Assembly (NCBI GenBank): GCA_036936605.1
Contig: JAUPFV010000002.1
Coordinates: forward strand, 161,936,813-162,000,812
From: Limnanthes douglasii subsp. nivea
Lineage: Eukaryota > Streptophyta > Magnoliopsida > Brassicales > Limnanthaceae
Direction of reading: 5' to 3'
DNA: 64,000 bases
The position numbers were made by a program, and so were the translations under genes. Shown piece after piece: positions 1 through 9,409 of this stretch; positions within the stretch are counted from its first letter, which is position 1, and each line of letters starts with the position of its first letter. Under the pieces are notes generated by a model, which did not search any database, was not told where the DNA came from, and worked only from the letters and a program-made list of their open reading frames with translations.

Positions 1-565
1 GCTCAGCTATCTGGATGAATGCGTAGTTGATCTTTTGCAGGGCAAGGAGGTACTTAACACTGACCTTGTAGAAACAAGGCCCCACCCTTCCTTCGAGACA
101 CCCTGGCAGATCTGGATGCCTCAAGCACAACTTTTCTTTGCCCTTGTCTTTTTGGGCAGCAACAACACCACTAGTCTGTCCGGAAGGCTCAGACTCGAAT
201 GGGGCCTCTTCGATAGAGTCCTCCATTACTTCCTCCATGATTGATGAGGGTTTTTCAGTAGCATTGGTAAGGGGAAGGTTTAGATTTGGCTCAGCCTGAC
301 TTCCGGACTGCTGAGTTTCAGTATTTTCTTGGTTCCTGGCCTCCGGTTGGGGCTCTGATGCAGACGTTTCCTTCCGGGGACTTGAGCTAGTGCCCTCTGG
401 ACCGGACAGCCTGTCCTTGGGAGCTCTGATGGGCACTTCTGACCCAGTGCTACTATCCTTGGCACCCGATTTCGAAGGAGTGCCCTTAGAAGCTGGACCC
501 TTGACCAGCCGACCTTTTCTTCGGTCAACTAATTTCTGAGGAGAGTTTTCAGCGTCTGACCCCAT
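1..565 (-). CDS. antisense ORF of Tat element (Transposase_28-like), partial
   Basis: Open frame of 188 codons starting at ATG 563-565 and running off the window edge without a stop. The start sits in a good context (GCC before ATG, G after it) and begins MGSDAENSPQK, matching MGSDAEKSPEK at 12790 in Tat-B. Residues 1 to about 110 are Ser/Pro/Glu-rich and look disordered. An acidic stretch (EEVMEDSIEEAPFE) follows, then the conserved LPGCLEGRVGPCFYKVSVKY segment. The downstream part seen in the other copies resembles the 'putative gypsy type transposon' domain (Pfam Transposase_28). It lies between pol and the 3' LTR on the opposite strand, as known for antisense ORFs of Tat elements. Function is unknown. 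Absence of stops over 565 bp suggests a fairly recent insertion. Confidence 0.75.
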   Translation of the reverse strand, partial: MGSDAENSPQKLVDRRKGRLVKGPASKGTPSKSGAKDSSTGSEVPIRAPKDRLSGPEGTSSSPRKETSASEPQPEARNQENTETQQSGSQAEPNLNLPLTNATEKPSSIMEEVMEDSIEEAPFESEPSGQTSGVVAAQKDKGKEKLCLRHPDLPGCLEGRVGPCFYKVSVKYLLALQKINYAFIQIAE

Positions 566-703
566 GGCTAAGAAAGGGGAGGGTTTTTAATGCTTGTAAC
601 TGTTAGACCTGGTTCAACAATGGGTTCCGACTCTTGAACCGAGGAGCCTGAGATAATAGGTGAGAGATTGGTTTGAAATAACTTCTTCGGTTTGATTCCC
701 TTT

Positions 704-916
704 ATGGAAGAAGAACCTTGGTCTGATTCTGAGGGTGAAGTTGCTGGTTTGTCGATGGGCGAAGCGGGTAAGCCTGCTGCAATGCGCCTTTCCCTTTCAA
801 ACTTTTGTGCCTTTTCTAATTCAGAGAGATTGAGTCACCCGCCTTTGATTAAAGCGTTCCTCGCTGTGAACATAAACGACCTGAGCAAGAGTTTGATTTT
901 GAGAGAGAAAGCTTGA
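704..916 (+). CDS. short conserved sense ORF before the 3' LTR of Tat-A
   Basis: About 70 codons from ATG 704 on the gag-pol strand, between the antisense gene and the 3' LTR. The upstream in-frame stop is TGA 674-676. The stop is TGA 914-916, whose TG is also the first TG of the LTR. The product starts MEEEPWSDSEGE and contains FSNSERLSHPPLIKAFLAVN. Equivalent frames occur at the same place in Tat-B (with stops) and Tat-C (open), while the opposite strand there has stops in Tat-A. I do not recognise the product. It could be a small protein, a 3' exon of an accessory product, or a chance open frame over a conserved DNA segment. Confidence 0.45.
   Translation: MEEEPWSDSEGEVAGLSMGEAGKPAAMRLSLSNFCAFSNSERLSHPPLIKAFLAVNINDLSKSLILREKA
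895..913 (+). promoter_or_regulatory. polypurine tract of Tat-A
   Basis: Purine-rich run with core GAGAGAGAAAG directly before the LTR start TGAAG at 914. This is the expected position of the plus-strand primer for reverse transcription. The matching position in Tat-C reads GAGAAAATAGAAGAAC before TGACAAAAG. Confidence 0.6.
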
Positions 917-1718
917 AGAATTTGCAGAGTAAAAATGAGAGTGATAGTGAAACAGTAGAAAGTATTTCAATTTATAGTAAATCTAAACAAGGAGTTTGAT
1001 TCCTAGGAGAATTCGAAAAGATTGGTAATGATTAAAAGACGGCGCTGATGTCACCCTCTTTAATGAAGAGGTTGCTTTTCGAAGAAGGTGGGTGCGAGAT
1101 TCAAGGTGAAAAAACGGCTGAAGAAACCAACCAAGAAGTGACACGTGTCCCATAAACTCTGGCAAAAAACTGTTTGGATTCACAAAGTTTTATCAGTCCG
1201 GATAAAGCCATAGCACAAGTCGAAAGACCTGTCCGTGAAAAACTACCCCACTTATCGGACTTTTTTCAGGTTTTTGACAAAGGCATTTGAACAAACACCT
1301 AAAAAAGGGGCTCCTGATGAGTCTGAATACTGCTTCCTCTCCGGACAGGGACAGATCGAACCAAGACCACCAGACCGGACAGGCCACTTCGAACACTTAG
1401 CCCATTGGACTGTTCAAACTATGACAAAAGAACTAAAAAACCTAAACACTTCTTGACTAAGCTGCTTGCTCTCCTACTAAGAGCTCTTGGGTCTTTAAAC
1501 ATGACCCGGGTCCATTAAACATGACCCGTAAACCCATAAAGCCCAGATGTAAGGGTATAAATACCCAACCACCTGCATTAAATATGAATAATGAAAATTA
1601 AATACAACCAGGCTGCTTAATTCTCCCTCTACTCTCTACTCAAAACATTAAACACCTACACACCTCGAAAAACTCTAAAACAAATTACAAATTTACCCTC
1701 AGACGAATATTAACCACA
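914..1718 (+). repeat. 3' LTR of Tat-A (about 805 bp)
   Basis: Begins TG at 914 and ends CA at 1718. Its length agrees with the 801-bp 3' LTR of Tat-B. A TATA box (TATAAATA, 1556-1563) lies about 160 bp before the end, so U3 takes up most of the LTR. U3 holds many TCCGGA/TCCGAA motifs. The sequence after 1718 is Copia pol on the minus strand that stops abruptly, so Tat-A appears to have inserted into that Copia copy. Confidence 0.7.
1556..1563 (+). promoter_or_regulatory. LTR TATA box of Tat-A
   Basis: TATAAATA in the context AAGGGTATAAATACCC. The same box recurs in the sense orientation of each other copy: minus strand at 11803-11810, 21061-21068 and 23925-23932, and plus strand at 53091-53098. 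Confidence 0.6.
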
Positions 1719-1889
1719 CCAGTTTTAGCTATAAATTTTACCTCAATGATGGATTGATCTACAGTTTCATCCTTCATTGAGCTCCAATAGAACTTACTTA
1801 ATCCGAGGTAAAAACAATTATTAGATGTACTCCGTAAAAACTTACTTGATCCGAGAGATACCAATTAGTTCATGTTTTGTGTTTTAAAA

Positions 1890-3400
1890 ACTCCACTCTA
1901 TAATTTCAGGTCCCCTTTATGTATCTTGTAACTCTCTTTGAAGTTCTCATGTAAGTTTTATTGGGACAAAACATGAATATGGAGAGAATACTTACAATAT
2001 TTACGATGTTAGGTCTGGTTGATTTCAAAGACATTCGACAACCTCCCAAACTCCTGAACTCAAGTTCAATAACTTTAGCAGAACCATTATCTGTGACCAT
2101 GTTCTCTTTTTGATTCGTAGATTATTCATTGCTTTGTTATCTTCCATTTCAATTTTTTAAGTATATATTTTGCATATTTTCCTTGACATATGAACACTTC
2201 ATTTTCGATTTGTTTATATCAATATCGAGAAAGTATGACATCAGACTAAGGTCTATCATTTTGAAGACCTTCTCCATTTTCAGTTTGAACTAATTAATTT
2301 GCTCAAAATTGTTTCCTGAAATTAAAAAGTCATTCAAATAAAGAGATATGACTAAAGTATTTTACCCTTAATGCCTTGACATATAGTGTGAGCTAATATT
2401 GAATTTTATAAATGTCAAGACCCATCAAATGATCATCATTTTTAATTTACCATTCTCGTGGAGCCTATTTTAGGTTGTGCAGAGCCCTTTTAACAAGTAG
2501 AATTTAGCTTCATTGCCTCTTCTTAGCCTTCAGGTTACTCGATATTTTTTTCTTGCAAAGATCCATTTAAGAATTAAGATTTAACATCCAGCTAGAACAC
2601 TTTCCAGCTCTTTTAAGCAGTAAAAATAAAAAACAATTTTAATGGTCAAGCCTGAGAACATGAGCAGATATTTTCAAATAGTAAACTCAAAATACTTGTG
2701 CATAGTCATTCACGACAAATGTTTCTTTGAATTTATTAACTAAACCAACAAGATTTACTAAAAACTCAGCTTACTCCAATTATCCCTCTGTTTAGAGGTC
2801 GATCAACCAACTTTTATGTTTTATTTTTTTCGATTATCGACAACTCCTTTGCATTGCAGCCATCCGATGTTTATTGCACTTTGCATCATAGAACCCTGCA
2901 GGCTCATAAACATCTACATTACACCCTTGATAAATATTAGATAGAGATGTAGTACCTATTTTATGTGCATCATCAACCAAAACATATTTCCCTTCATCTT
3001 TATTATCTTCTATAATGCTACTAATGATTGAATTATCTGGTACATTATCAATCTGGCTCATATTGGTTAATATTTCCCAATTCTGTTACTCATATTCAAC
3101 AAGACGAACATCTAAGCTCATTATAACTCGACACTATGTGATTGAAAAACTCTATAAGATTTGGATATATTGTTATACCCAACATAGACTCAAGTTTCTG
3201 GATTTTTATCAAGCTTATCACGCTTAATATATGGAATATAAGTGAAACAAAGATAGCCAAATACTTTAAGAAATTTCAATAAAATTTTATAACCATACGA
3301 AACTTCAAATGGTGTCAAGTCATTCACATCTTTTGTTGTAATCTGATTGTGTAAGTATACAATAGTTTTTGCTGCATCTTCTCATAACCATTTTAAAAGT
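1890..3400 (-). pseudogene. Copia pol: integrase C-terminus, reverse transcriptase, RNase H start
   Basis: Read right to left on the minus strand. Integrase C-terminal phrases come first (KTIVYLHNQITTKDVNDLTP, then the KFLKVFGYL region). The reverse transcriptase entry follows (FKETFVVNDYAQVF, WKVFQLDVKS). The catalytic YVDD box has become YLND, so one catalytic Asp is lost. Later come DLSLMSYFLDIDIN, then STRPNIVNIVSILSIFMFCP and RVTRYIKGT, the usual join to RNase H. There are many stops and frameshifts; this is a dead copy. Confidence 0.75.
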
Positions 3401-3408
3401 TTTTTTTT

Positions 3409-3985
3409 TCATGAAGCATGCATCTCATAATTTTTATTATAATAATTTATATTATCACAATTAACCAATATGAGCCAGTTGGAAATATCACCTTGTTGGT
3501 AATGCTGAAAAGCATGCATCTCATAATTTGAAGCAACTGGTTCATACCCAAGCAATATCACCTTGTTGGTAATGCTGAAAAGTTTGCCAAAGTACTCTTT
3601 CACGCACTCAGACTCCTTCATCTTTTGTAACCCGAAATATCTAATCAAACTTACGACTTTCATTCCACGAATCCTCTTATCTCATTCATATTTAATTAGA
3701 GGTAATCTCATATTTCTTTGGTTTTTTTTAGGGTCATTATTCTTGTGAATATCATTTGAGATACAATTGCAAATAAGCAAGCTTTTTCCTTTGATTTTTT
3801 AATCTTGTTTTCATTTTGTGATTTAATTTGTCTCATAGTAGGATTTGTTAGAATTGGAGGAATATCATAACCCTCTTCCACTGCTTTCCAAATATCCAAA
3901 ATCTTCAAGTAAGTCTCTATAAAATTTTCCCACATTTGATAGTTATCTCCATCAAAGACTGGCGGTGCAACAACTAAAAAATATA
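3409..3985 (-). pseudogene. Copia gag polyprotein fragment (UBN2-type)
   Basis: Minus-strand frames match Copia gag: PPVFDGDNYQMWENFIETYL near the start, then LDIWKAVEEGYDIPP, KSKEKACLFAIVSQMIFTRI, FGLQKMKESECVKEYFGKLF and SITNKVILLG. The order and spacing are those of the gag-polypeptide domain of plant Copia elements. A frame break lies near 3700, and a duplicated tract follows at the 3' end of the gene. Non-functional. Confidence 0.75.
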
Positions 3986-4010
3986 TTCCATCCTCACATA
4001 TCCCTTAAAA

Positions 4011-4739
4011 AGAGAACTCACATACCAATTTGTTAGTGTAAAAGACAGAACTGCGATAAGGAAAGTGTAATGGACAAACCAATAAATGAAAGAGAGAGAA
4101 GCTTTTTACTTGAAAATCAAAAGACAAATTCTATTTTATAAAGGAAATATTACAAGAAAACTCACACTATATTTGTTTTTTAAAAAATTCTTTGTTTGGT
4201 GAGTATAATATATAGTAAGTGGTCGGTAAACTTCATTATTCATAGAACCATAATGGAGACAAGAATCCATCTTTTAAGGGTTTATGGATGGATATACGCT
4301 CTAGCACAAATCTATACTCAACCTAAAAGAATTTCTTAGAGTCAACCATATAAATACGTTTACACACAACCTCCACTAGAAAATAAATTATTATTTAATT
4401 GTTTTAAAAAGACGCTTTCTTCATGGACCTTCTCAAGTATATTGGTCTTTATAATTGGATCAATTTTATGATCTAAAACAGCTATCTAAATAATCTTAAC
4501 ATAGTATTCAAGAACATTAACACTATTACATTATTGTAAAGTTAAACAATTGTATCGTGTGCACTTGAGAAGTGTGCTCATGTACGTGGCGTGACTTGCC
4601 ATGAACACAAAAGATGTTGAAACCATTGATGCAAGAGTTCAGTGAGCTTTCATTTATTTCTTTCTTGGTTAAGTTTGAAATGTATAATGACCAACTCTTG
4701 TTCGAGTCTTAACATTGTTTCCTCAACCATTGCAACATT
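4011..4739. other. no gene recognised
   Basis: AT-rich sequence upstream of the Copia gag. It may hold decayed Copia leader or LTR, but no boundary, primer site or coding frame can be supported. Confidence 0.4.
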
Positions 4740-4909
4740 GGATGAAAGTTCCAATACCTCCATAAAATAATGATATTTGTAACCACACCGATAGACACGT
4801 TGTTAATGAATACTAAAATGAAATTATCAAGAAAAATACATAATATGGGATACATTAGAAGCCAAATGGTTTTGTGGAATCTTCGAAAAAATATGTTATC
4901 TTCTTGCAA
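4740..4909 (-). pseudogene. gypsy reverse transcriptase scrap
   Basis: A minus-strand frame reads LMYPILCIFLDNFILVFINN, which fits the gypsy stretch normally ending in the catalytic FIDD box. The two Asp residues are replaced by Asn, so the fragment is inactive. No other part of this element is recognisable nearby. It lies just outside the inferred left end of MULE-2. Confidence 0.5.
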
Positions 4910-4999
4910 CTTCTATTGTAAATTTTGTGCCTATTTCATTGCAGTTAAGGTGAATCGATTTCCCCATAAAATTTATTATTTCCTCTATATTTCAAAACA

Positions 5000-6280
5000 A
5001 ATCCACTTTGTTATTTTCTCCATAAATGAAATATCAAATTTACCCTTCTCTTTAGTTTTACACCGAAACTCATTACTAACCTTCTTTCTCCAGCAACTCC
5101 ATTAACTTCTACTTAGCATCCCAACTATTTTATATCATATTAACTTATAGCCACCCAACCAACCCAATTAAATTATGTACACCATCAATCCACTCATAAA
5201 CCCTAGCCACCATTGTATAAGTAGACAAGCTTCTTTTCACCTCTTCTCTTCTAACCCATAAAAACACAAAACCATAGCCACTAGAAATTGAAGCAGTCTC
5301 TCTCAATTTCGAATTGTATGTTCAGTTTATAGTAACTTGATATGTTCAAACTTATTTTAATATTTTTTAAAGAACTCGTGTTTTATTCTTGTATTTTCTT
5401 CATATTAAGTTCAAAAACCAGATTTCTCGTTCTCTTTCTTTTTGTTTTAATATCAAATAACAAGCTCATTTGATTGTATTGATTGGTTTGATACTAGTTT
5501 CAAGTACTCATAGATTTAGTAAATCGATTTTTTGTTTCCATGTAGAGTTCAGTTTATAGTACATTGATTCGATACATACTCCCAACAAGATTCAGGTGTT
5601 TTTTGAAATCGTATCTAGGTTTGTTTATTCTTTCGAAGCAAGTTTCCAGCAAAACCGAGCTTTGTTATAAAATTCTTTCTAGGTAAATAGTATTTTTCAA
5701 TTAGGCTTGTTTTGAAATCGATTTCGAAATCGTTAATCTTTCTTTGTTGTTAATATTATACTCATGTTTGCTTTTAATCTTTGTTTGTTGTTAATGTTGT
5801 ACTAATGTTGCTAATGTTGTTGTTAATCTGAAAGTTTTACTGATATTGTTAATGTTGATGTTGAGCTGAGTATTTACTCTGAATTGTTGTTGTTTACCTT
5901 AGTAATTGTTTTTTGTTGTTTTATGTTGAGTTGAGTTAGTTATTTAAGTTAAAATGTAATTATTCATGTTGTTAATGTTTTGCTTGTTTATTCAACATTT
6001 AAGCTGAAATGTTGCCACTAATGTTGTTTCTGTTTTGCTTGTTTCTTAAGAATTTTCTTACCAATGTATGTGTTGGCTCTTCAATTACGTGTTTCTAAAG
6101 AATTTTAAGACCTGAAATATTGTTGTTGAGTGTTGTTGTTGTTTATTTACACATTCTTGCTTTTTATTTAAAAATATGTACTTGTTGTATTTTTTCGAAA
6201 CAAAGCATATGATTTCAAGACACCCACACGTAATTACATGCTTTTGTTTTAACAACAAAACATGTAATCCGAGTTAGTAT
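5000..6280 (+). other. leader and T-rich intron-like region of the MULE-2 PMD gene
   Basis: A TATA-like TATAAGTA at 5216-5223 is followed by a CT-rich leader. About 900 bp of T-rich sequence comes next, with degenerate TTGTTGTTAATGTTG repeats at about 5745-5850, typical of a long plant leader intron. No coding frame was found. Splice ends were not assigned. Confidence 0.35.
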
Positions 6281-6299
6281 CTCAGAATGATGGCGAGGA

Positions 6300-7918
6300 A
6301 CGTGTGAAATTGATACAAGATATTATCAGGATGTCATAAACAGAAGATTTAGCGGAGCTTGAAACGTGAAAAAGTATCGGTCTATGGTTGACTTGGGAAA
6401 GAACTTCTTCTCCGATGAGAGTTTTCAAGATGTAGGTGGTTTAATAAGAAGGATCAATGTAGAACGATGTGTGGAGGCTTATCTATTATATCTATTTGGG
6501 TCATGCCTATTTGTAGACAAAAAATGTTACTATGTCAAAGCGGATTGATTTCACGTGATTGATGACCTTGAATATTTAAGAGAGTATGGATGGAGAATGC
6601 ATATTAATTCCGAGCTATATAACAGATTGCGTGTGACTTCCAAACATTCAACCAAAACGGTGAGTGGATACGTCAACTACTAGAATGTTGTATTTTTTAG
6701 TACTTCAACCGATTTCAACCACCTCACTTGGAGGGATTCGTTCCTCAAATCCACATATGTGTACATAGGCAACGACAAAAATATAAAAACTCGATAGGTT
6801 AGTTCGTATGACTACTTCAGTTGTTTAGATTGACGTTTGATCGCTTAAATATCTATCCAGTACGTTTGTATTCTAAATAGTTTTATCTGTCATATTTCCG
6901 AATATAGTTTCATAGGCTTTGAACACTATATCGTCCCTCGACTATCTACATTTGGTGGCAGATAGTCCCTTGACTTTCAAATATCCGTTGACAGTCCCTG
7001 GACTATCGCGTTTGGATAAAGTTAGTCCACCAGATCCTCTGATCCATGAGAGGGTGCCACCTGTCACCATAGTCCCCAGATTTTTGTATCATCACTAGTC
7101 CCTTGAGTTTAGTTATCCGTAATATTCTATATTTTGGGTTTGACCTAAACTCAAGGGACTAGTGGTGATACAAAAATATGGGGACTATGGTGACAGGTGG
7201 CAGCCTCTCATGGATTAGAGGATCTAGTGGACTAACTTTATCCAAATGCGATAGTCTAGGGACTATCAACGGACATTTAAAAGTCAAAGGACTATCTGCC
7301 ACCAAATGCGATAGTCGAGGGATGATGTATTGTTCAATTCCTAGTTTTATATATCATTTTTTATTATATTTTTACAAGTTATATTCCAACCGTATGTGTA
7401 TTTAAGAATGTTAAAACCAGTCCAGGAGTAAGAGTGATTTAAGAGTGGATTGAAATCATGGACAACACTGAGCCGTACCAACCCCTTCGAGTTGTGGGTC
7501 AGTTTTGATACATCCAAACTAATTTATTTATATGGACCAAACTTGCGTCTAGTCGAGGTCTTTTGGAAAATACCATTATTGATCTTAAGGATCATATGTG
7601 GGAAAATCGGTACCAACATATATTACCGCCTAGAGATAGAGGATCTCTTGTCGAAGAAGGTAACGTGATAAGTACAACCGTACCTAATTACGATGGTTGG
7701 ATTCATGAAACGCTTTAGTACGTTGTTCTAAATACATCTCGAGAAGAATATTTTCCTATAGGGGAAGAACCATAACATTCAACCCACCAGGATAATATTC
7801 TGGAGGTTATGCTAAAATTATCGATATGTACGATGAATGTGTGGACAATATAACGGGTGAAGAGTGTCACACCGCTTTAAGACATTGGATTCATATAAGT
7901 AAGGCATATCTAGGATGA
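6300..7918 (+). pseudogene. plant mobile domain (PMD, MAIN-like) gene of MULE-2
   Basis: Plus-strand frames match PMD proteins. From 6366: VGGLIRRINVERC, then AYLLYLFGSCLFVDKKCYYV, DDLEYLREYGWRMHINSELY and KTVSGYV. After the MITE insertion, LSRTNPFELWVSFDTSKLI and YGPNLR follow at 7450-7560. A tail frame (YDECVDNITGEECHTALRHW) ends at TGA near 7918. PMD proteins act in gene silencing in plants and are also spread by transposons. In-frame stops, indels and the MITE inactivate this copy. The N-terminal PMD half visible in MULE-1 was not found. Confidence 0.6.
6915..7341. mobile_element. fold-back MITE, family a, copy 1 (427 bp)
   Basis: The element is almost one long hairpin. The left end GGCTTTGAACACTATATC mirrors the right end, which closes with GTTCAATTCC. 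The arms are about 200 bp each and include AGTCCCTTGACTTTCAAAT, TGGACTATCGCGTTTGGA and CACCTGTCACCATAGTCCCC, in both orientations. The flanking duplication is 10 bp with one mismatch (TAGTTTCATA 6905-6914, TAGTTTTATA 7342-7351). Long inverted repeats with a 9-10 bp duplication indicate a Mutator-derived MITE. It encodes nothing. Confidence 0.85.
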
Positions 7919-8640
7919 GAATGTTTTGTGTTGCGTTAATGTTTTTTATGCTACTTTATTTTGTGAACGATGTTTGTTTGTTTTGAGGACGATGCATGTT
8001 TTGTTAACGATGTATGTTATCAAATGCGATTTAACTAGTGATGTTTTTTTTAACATTATTTGTATTATATTAATACCGTTTACATATGATGTATTTCTTG
8101 TGTTTGTATATGTTTAGTTGAACTTCAAAATTATTCAGTAAAACAAAAGGACAATTAAACATATTTGTCTAATTTTTTAAACACCACTAGTAATTAAAAC
8201 ATAAGAAATACACATAATTCTGAGATGCTGGCTCTGAATTAAATTCATTTTTTTAAAGAAAAAAACACATAATTCTGAGCAAACATCTTGGAATTGGGCG
8301 CGGTTTAAAAAATGCATCTAATTCTGAGATGCTGGTTCATAATTAGATGTATTTCTTATGTCAGAAAATTCTTTCAATATGAACGGAAAATCCGAGATGG
8401 CATCTCCGGATCAGTTGCTCTCGTCATCTTGGATTCAAGTGTTTTTCTCATCTCAGAATCCAAATGTTTTTTTCAAAATGTTACATACTTGTCACTTTTC
8501 ATGTGCTTGGATAAGAAAAATGATTGTACTTGGGGTAACATGCGTGTTCCTATTTAAGTGACACTTATTTATTATACTATACTCATCTGACATAGGTCGT
8601 TATCTAATTTGTCAGATCAAATTATATTATCCTTATCTAT
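7919..8640. other. spacer with imperfect palindromes in MULE-2
   Basis: No gene. At 8216-8240 and 8317-8347 lie imperfect palindromes: AATTCTGAG facing CTCTGAATT, and CATCTAATTCTGA facing TTCATAATTAGATG. They sit between the PMD gene end and the TATA box of the small gene, and resemble palindromes in the transposase introns of MULE-2 and MULE-3. Confidence 0.45.
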
Positions 8641-8650
8641 TATATAAATA
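8641..8650 (+). promoter_or_regulatory. TATA box of the MULE-2 small gene
   Basis: TATATAAATA about 55 bp before the ATG at 8704. The homologous gene of MULE-1 has a TATA box at a similar distance. Confidence 0.5.
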
Positions 8651-8703
8651 AGAGGTTCATCCTACTTGAGAAACAACATTAAACACTAAATAATAGACTT
8701 CGT

Positions 8704-9159
8704 ATGGAATGCTACATAATAAGAATATTTTAGAAAAACAGGCAAGCTAGTTGGAGGGCTAGAATATGGAGATTTTGGGATGACTTGATCTATAAGTTCT
8801 ACTACCTAATGAGGATTGACCGCTACGTGGGATAAAAATATTCACGCGATATGCTGGGGATCAAATATAGGTGAAAGTATTTAAGGTCTCTAAGAAAACA
8901 CAGGGTTTTCAACCTTCGACCAGAAGAACGAGAAGATGCGGTTGAGTTGTACAGTGTTATGACCGATGAAATAACGGAAGACCAACTGAATAACGTTCAC
9001 AACCATATCACAACCAAGAGAGAGGTAGCTACGTACAATAAAACCTTTAGTGAAGATTTCATTTTATGCCTTGTTATCTTATCTATGTTTCAGGTTCAAC
9101 TTTGTTATGTTATTAATGTTTCATGTTCAGTTTTTTATATGATCGTCGTACTTGTTTAA
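8704..9159 (+). pseudogene. small acidic-tailed third gene of MULE-2, function unknown
   Basis: One plus-strand frame from ATG 8704 with three in-frame stops (after MECYIIRIF, after RIDRYVG and after MLGIKYR). The later part reads EDAVELYSVMTDEITEDQ and ITTKREVATYNKTFSEDF. It aligns with the minus-strand frame of MULE-1 at 29835-30212, where the matching residues are EAVVVWN, DYITRD and EREEV. Both lie just downstream of the PMD gene, on the same strand, and end-on to the transposase gene. I recognise no family. The true stop is uncertain because the frame runs on to 9159. Confidence 0.5.
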
Positions 9160-9409
9160 ATTTTATAATGTTATCTTTGTAACCTTTTCGTTTGTTAACA
9201 AGTTATTAATTATTATAAAATTTCTTAGTATTGTAGAATAAATTAAGATAAAAAAAGAGAAGACGAAAATAAGCAATGTTACTAACAAAAGGTTTTGAAT
9301 TTATTGTCACATAAAGTAACACGTTAAAAAAGCTTAATACGAAGTTAACATAAAAAACTTGTTTTCACTTTTAATCAATCGTTACATCCACCACATGTGG
9401 CTCTCATGT

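Larger units (their letters stand above)
1..1718 (+). mobile_element. Tat-A: 3' end of a Ty3/gypsy Tat-lineage retrotransposon
   Basis: Plus-strand LTR retrotransposon cut by the left edge of the window. Visible from left to right are the start of an antisense gene (minus strand), a short sense frame, a polypurine tract and a full 3' LTR ending in CA at 1718. It is assigned to the same family as Tat-B because the antisense protein, the sense frame and the LTR all align with the copy at 11658-21279. Gag-pol would lie to the left of the window. The antisense frame is open here but broken in the other copies, so this looks like the least decayed member. Confidence 0.8.
1719..4010 (-). mobile_element. 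decayed Ty1/Copia retrotransposon
   Basis: Minus-strand remnant holding gag, the integrase C-terminus, reverse transcriptase and the beginning of RNase H in correct Copia order. Gag passes almost directly into the integrase C-terminus, so the zinc knuckle, protease and integrase core have been deleted. It is cut at 1718/1719 by Tat-A and no LTR is recognisable on the right. A segment of gag at about 3417-3582 is tandemly duplicated (two copies of the stretch ending in ATATCACCTTGTTGGTAATG). Confidence 0.75.

Noticed and set aside
1235..1456. Overlapping 60-75 codon frames on both strands at 1193-1456
   Set aside because: They lie in the U3 part of the Tat-A LTR, and the protein phrases are not shared by other copies.
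3417..3582. Direct repeat resembling a CRISPR-like or regulatory array
   Set aside because: Only two copies, inside a Copia gag pseudogene of a plant; a simple tandem duplication explains it.
5745..6170. TTGTTGTTAAT-like repeats as a satellite
   Set aside because: Too irregular; better explained as a T-rich plant intron or leader.
9178..9290. Inverted AACCTTTTGTT-type arms between the MULE-2 small gene and transposase as a terminator
   Set aside because: Arms are short and imperfect, and MULE-1 has a different array there, so no claim is made.
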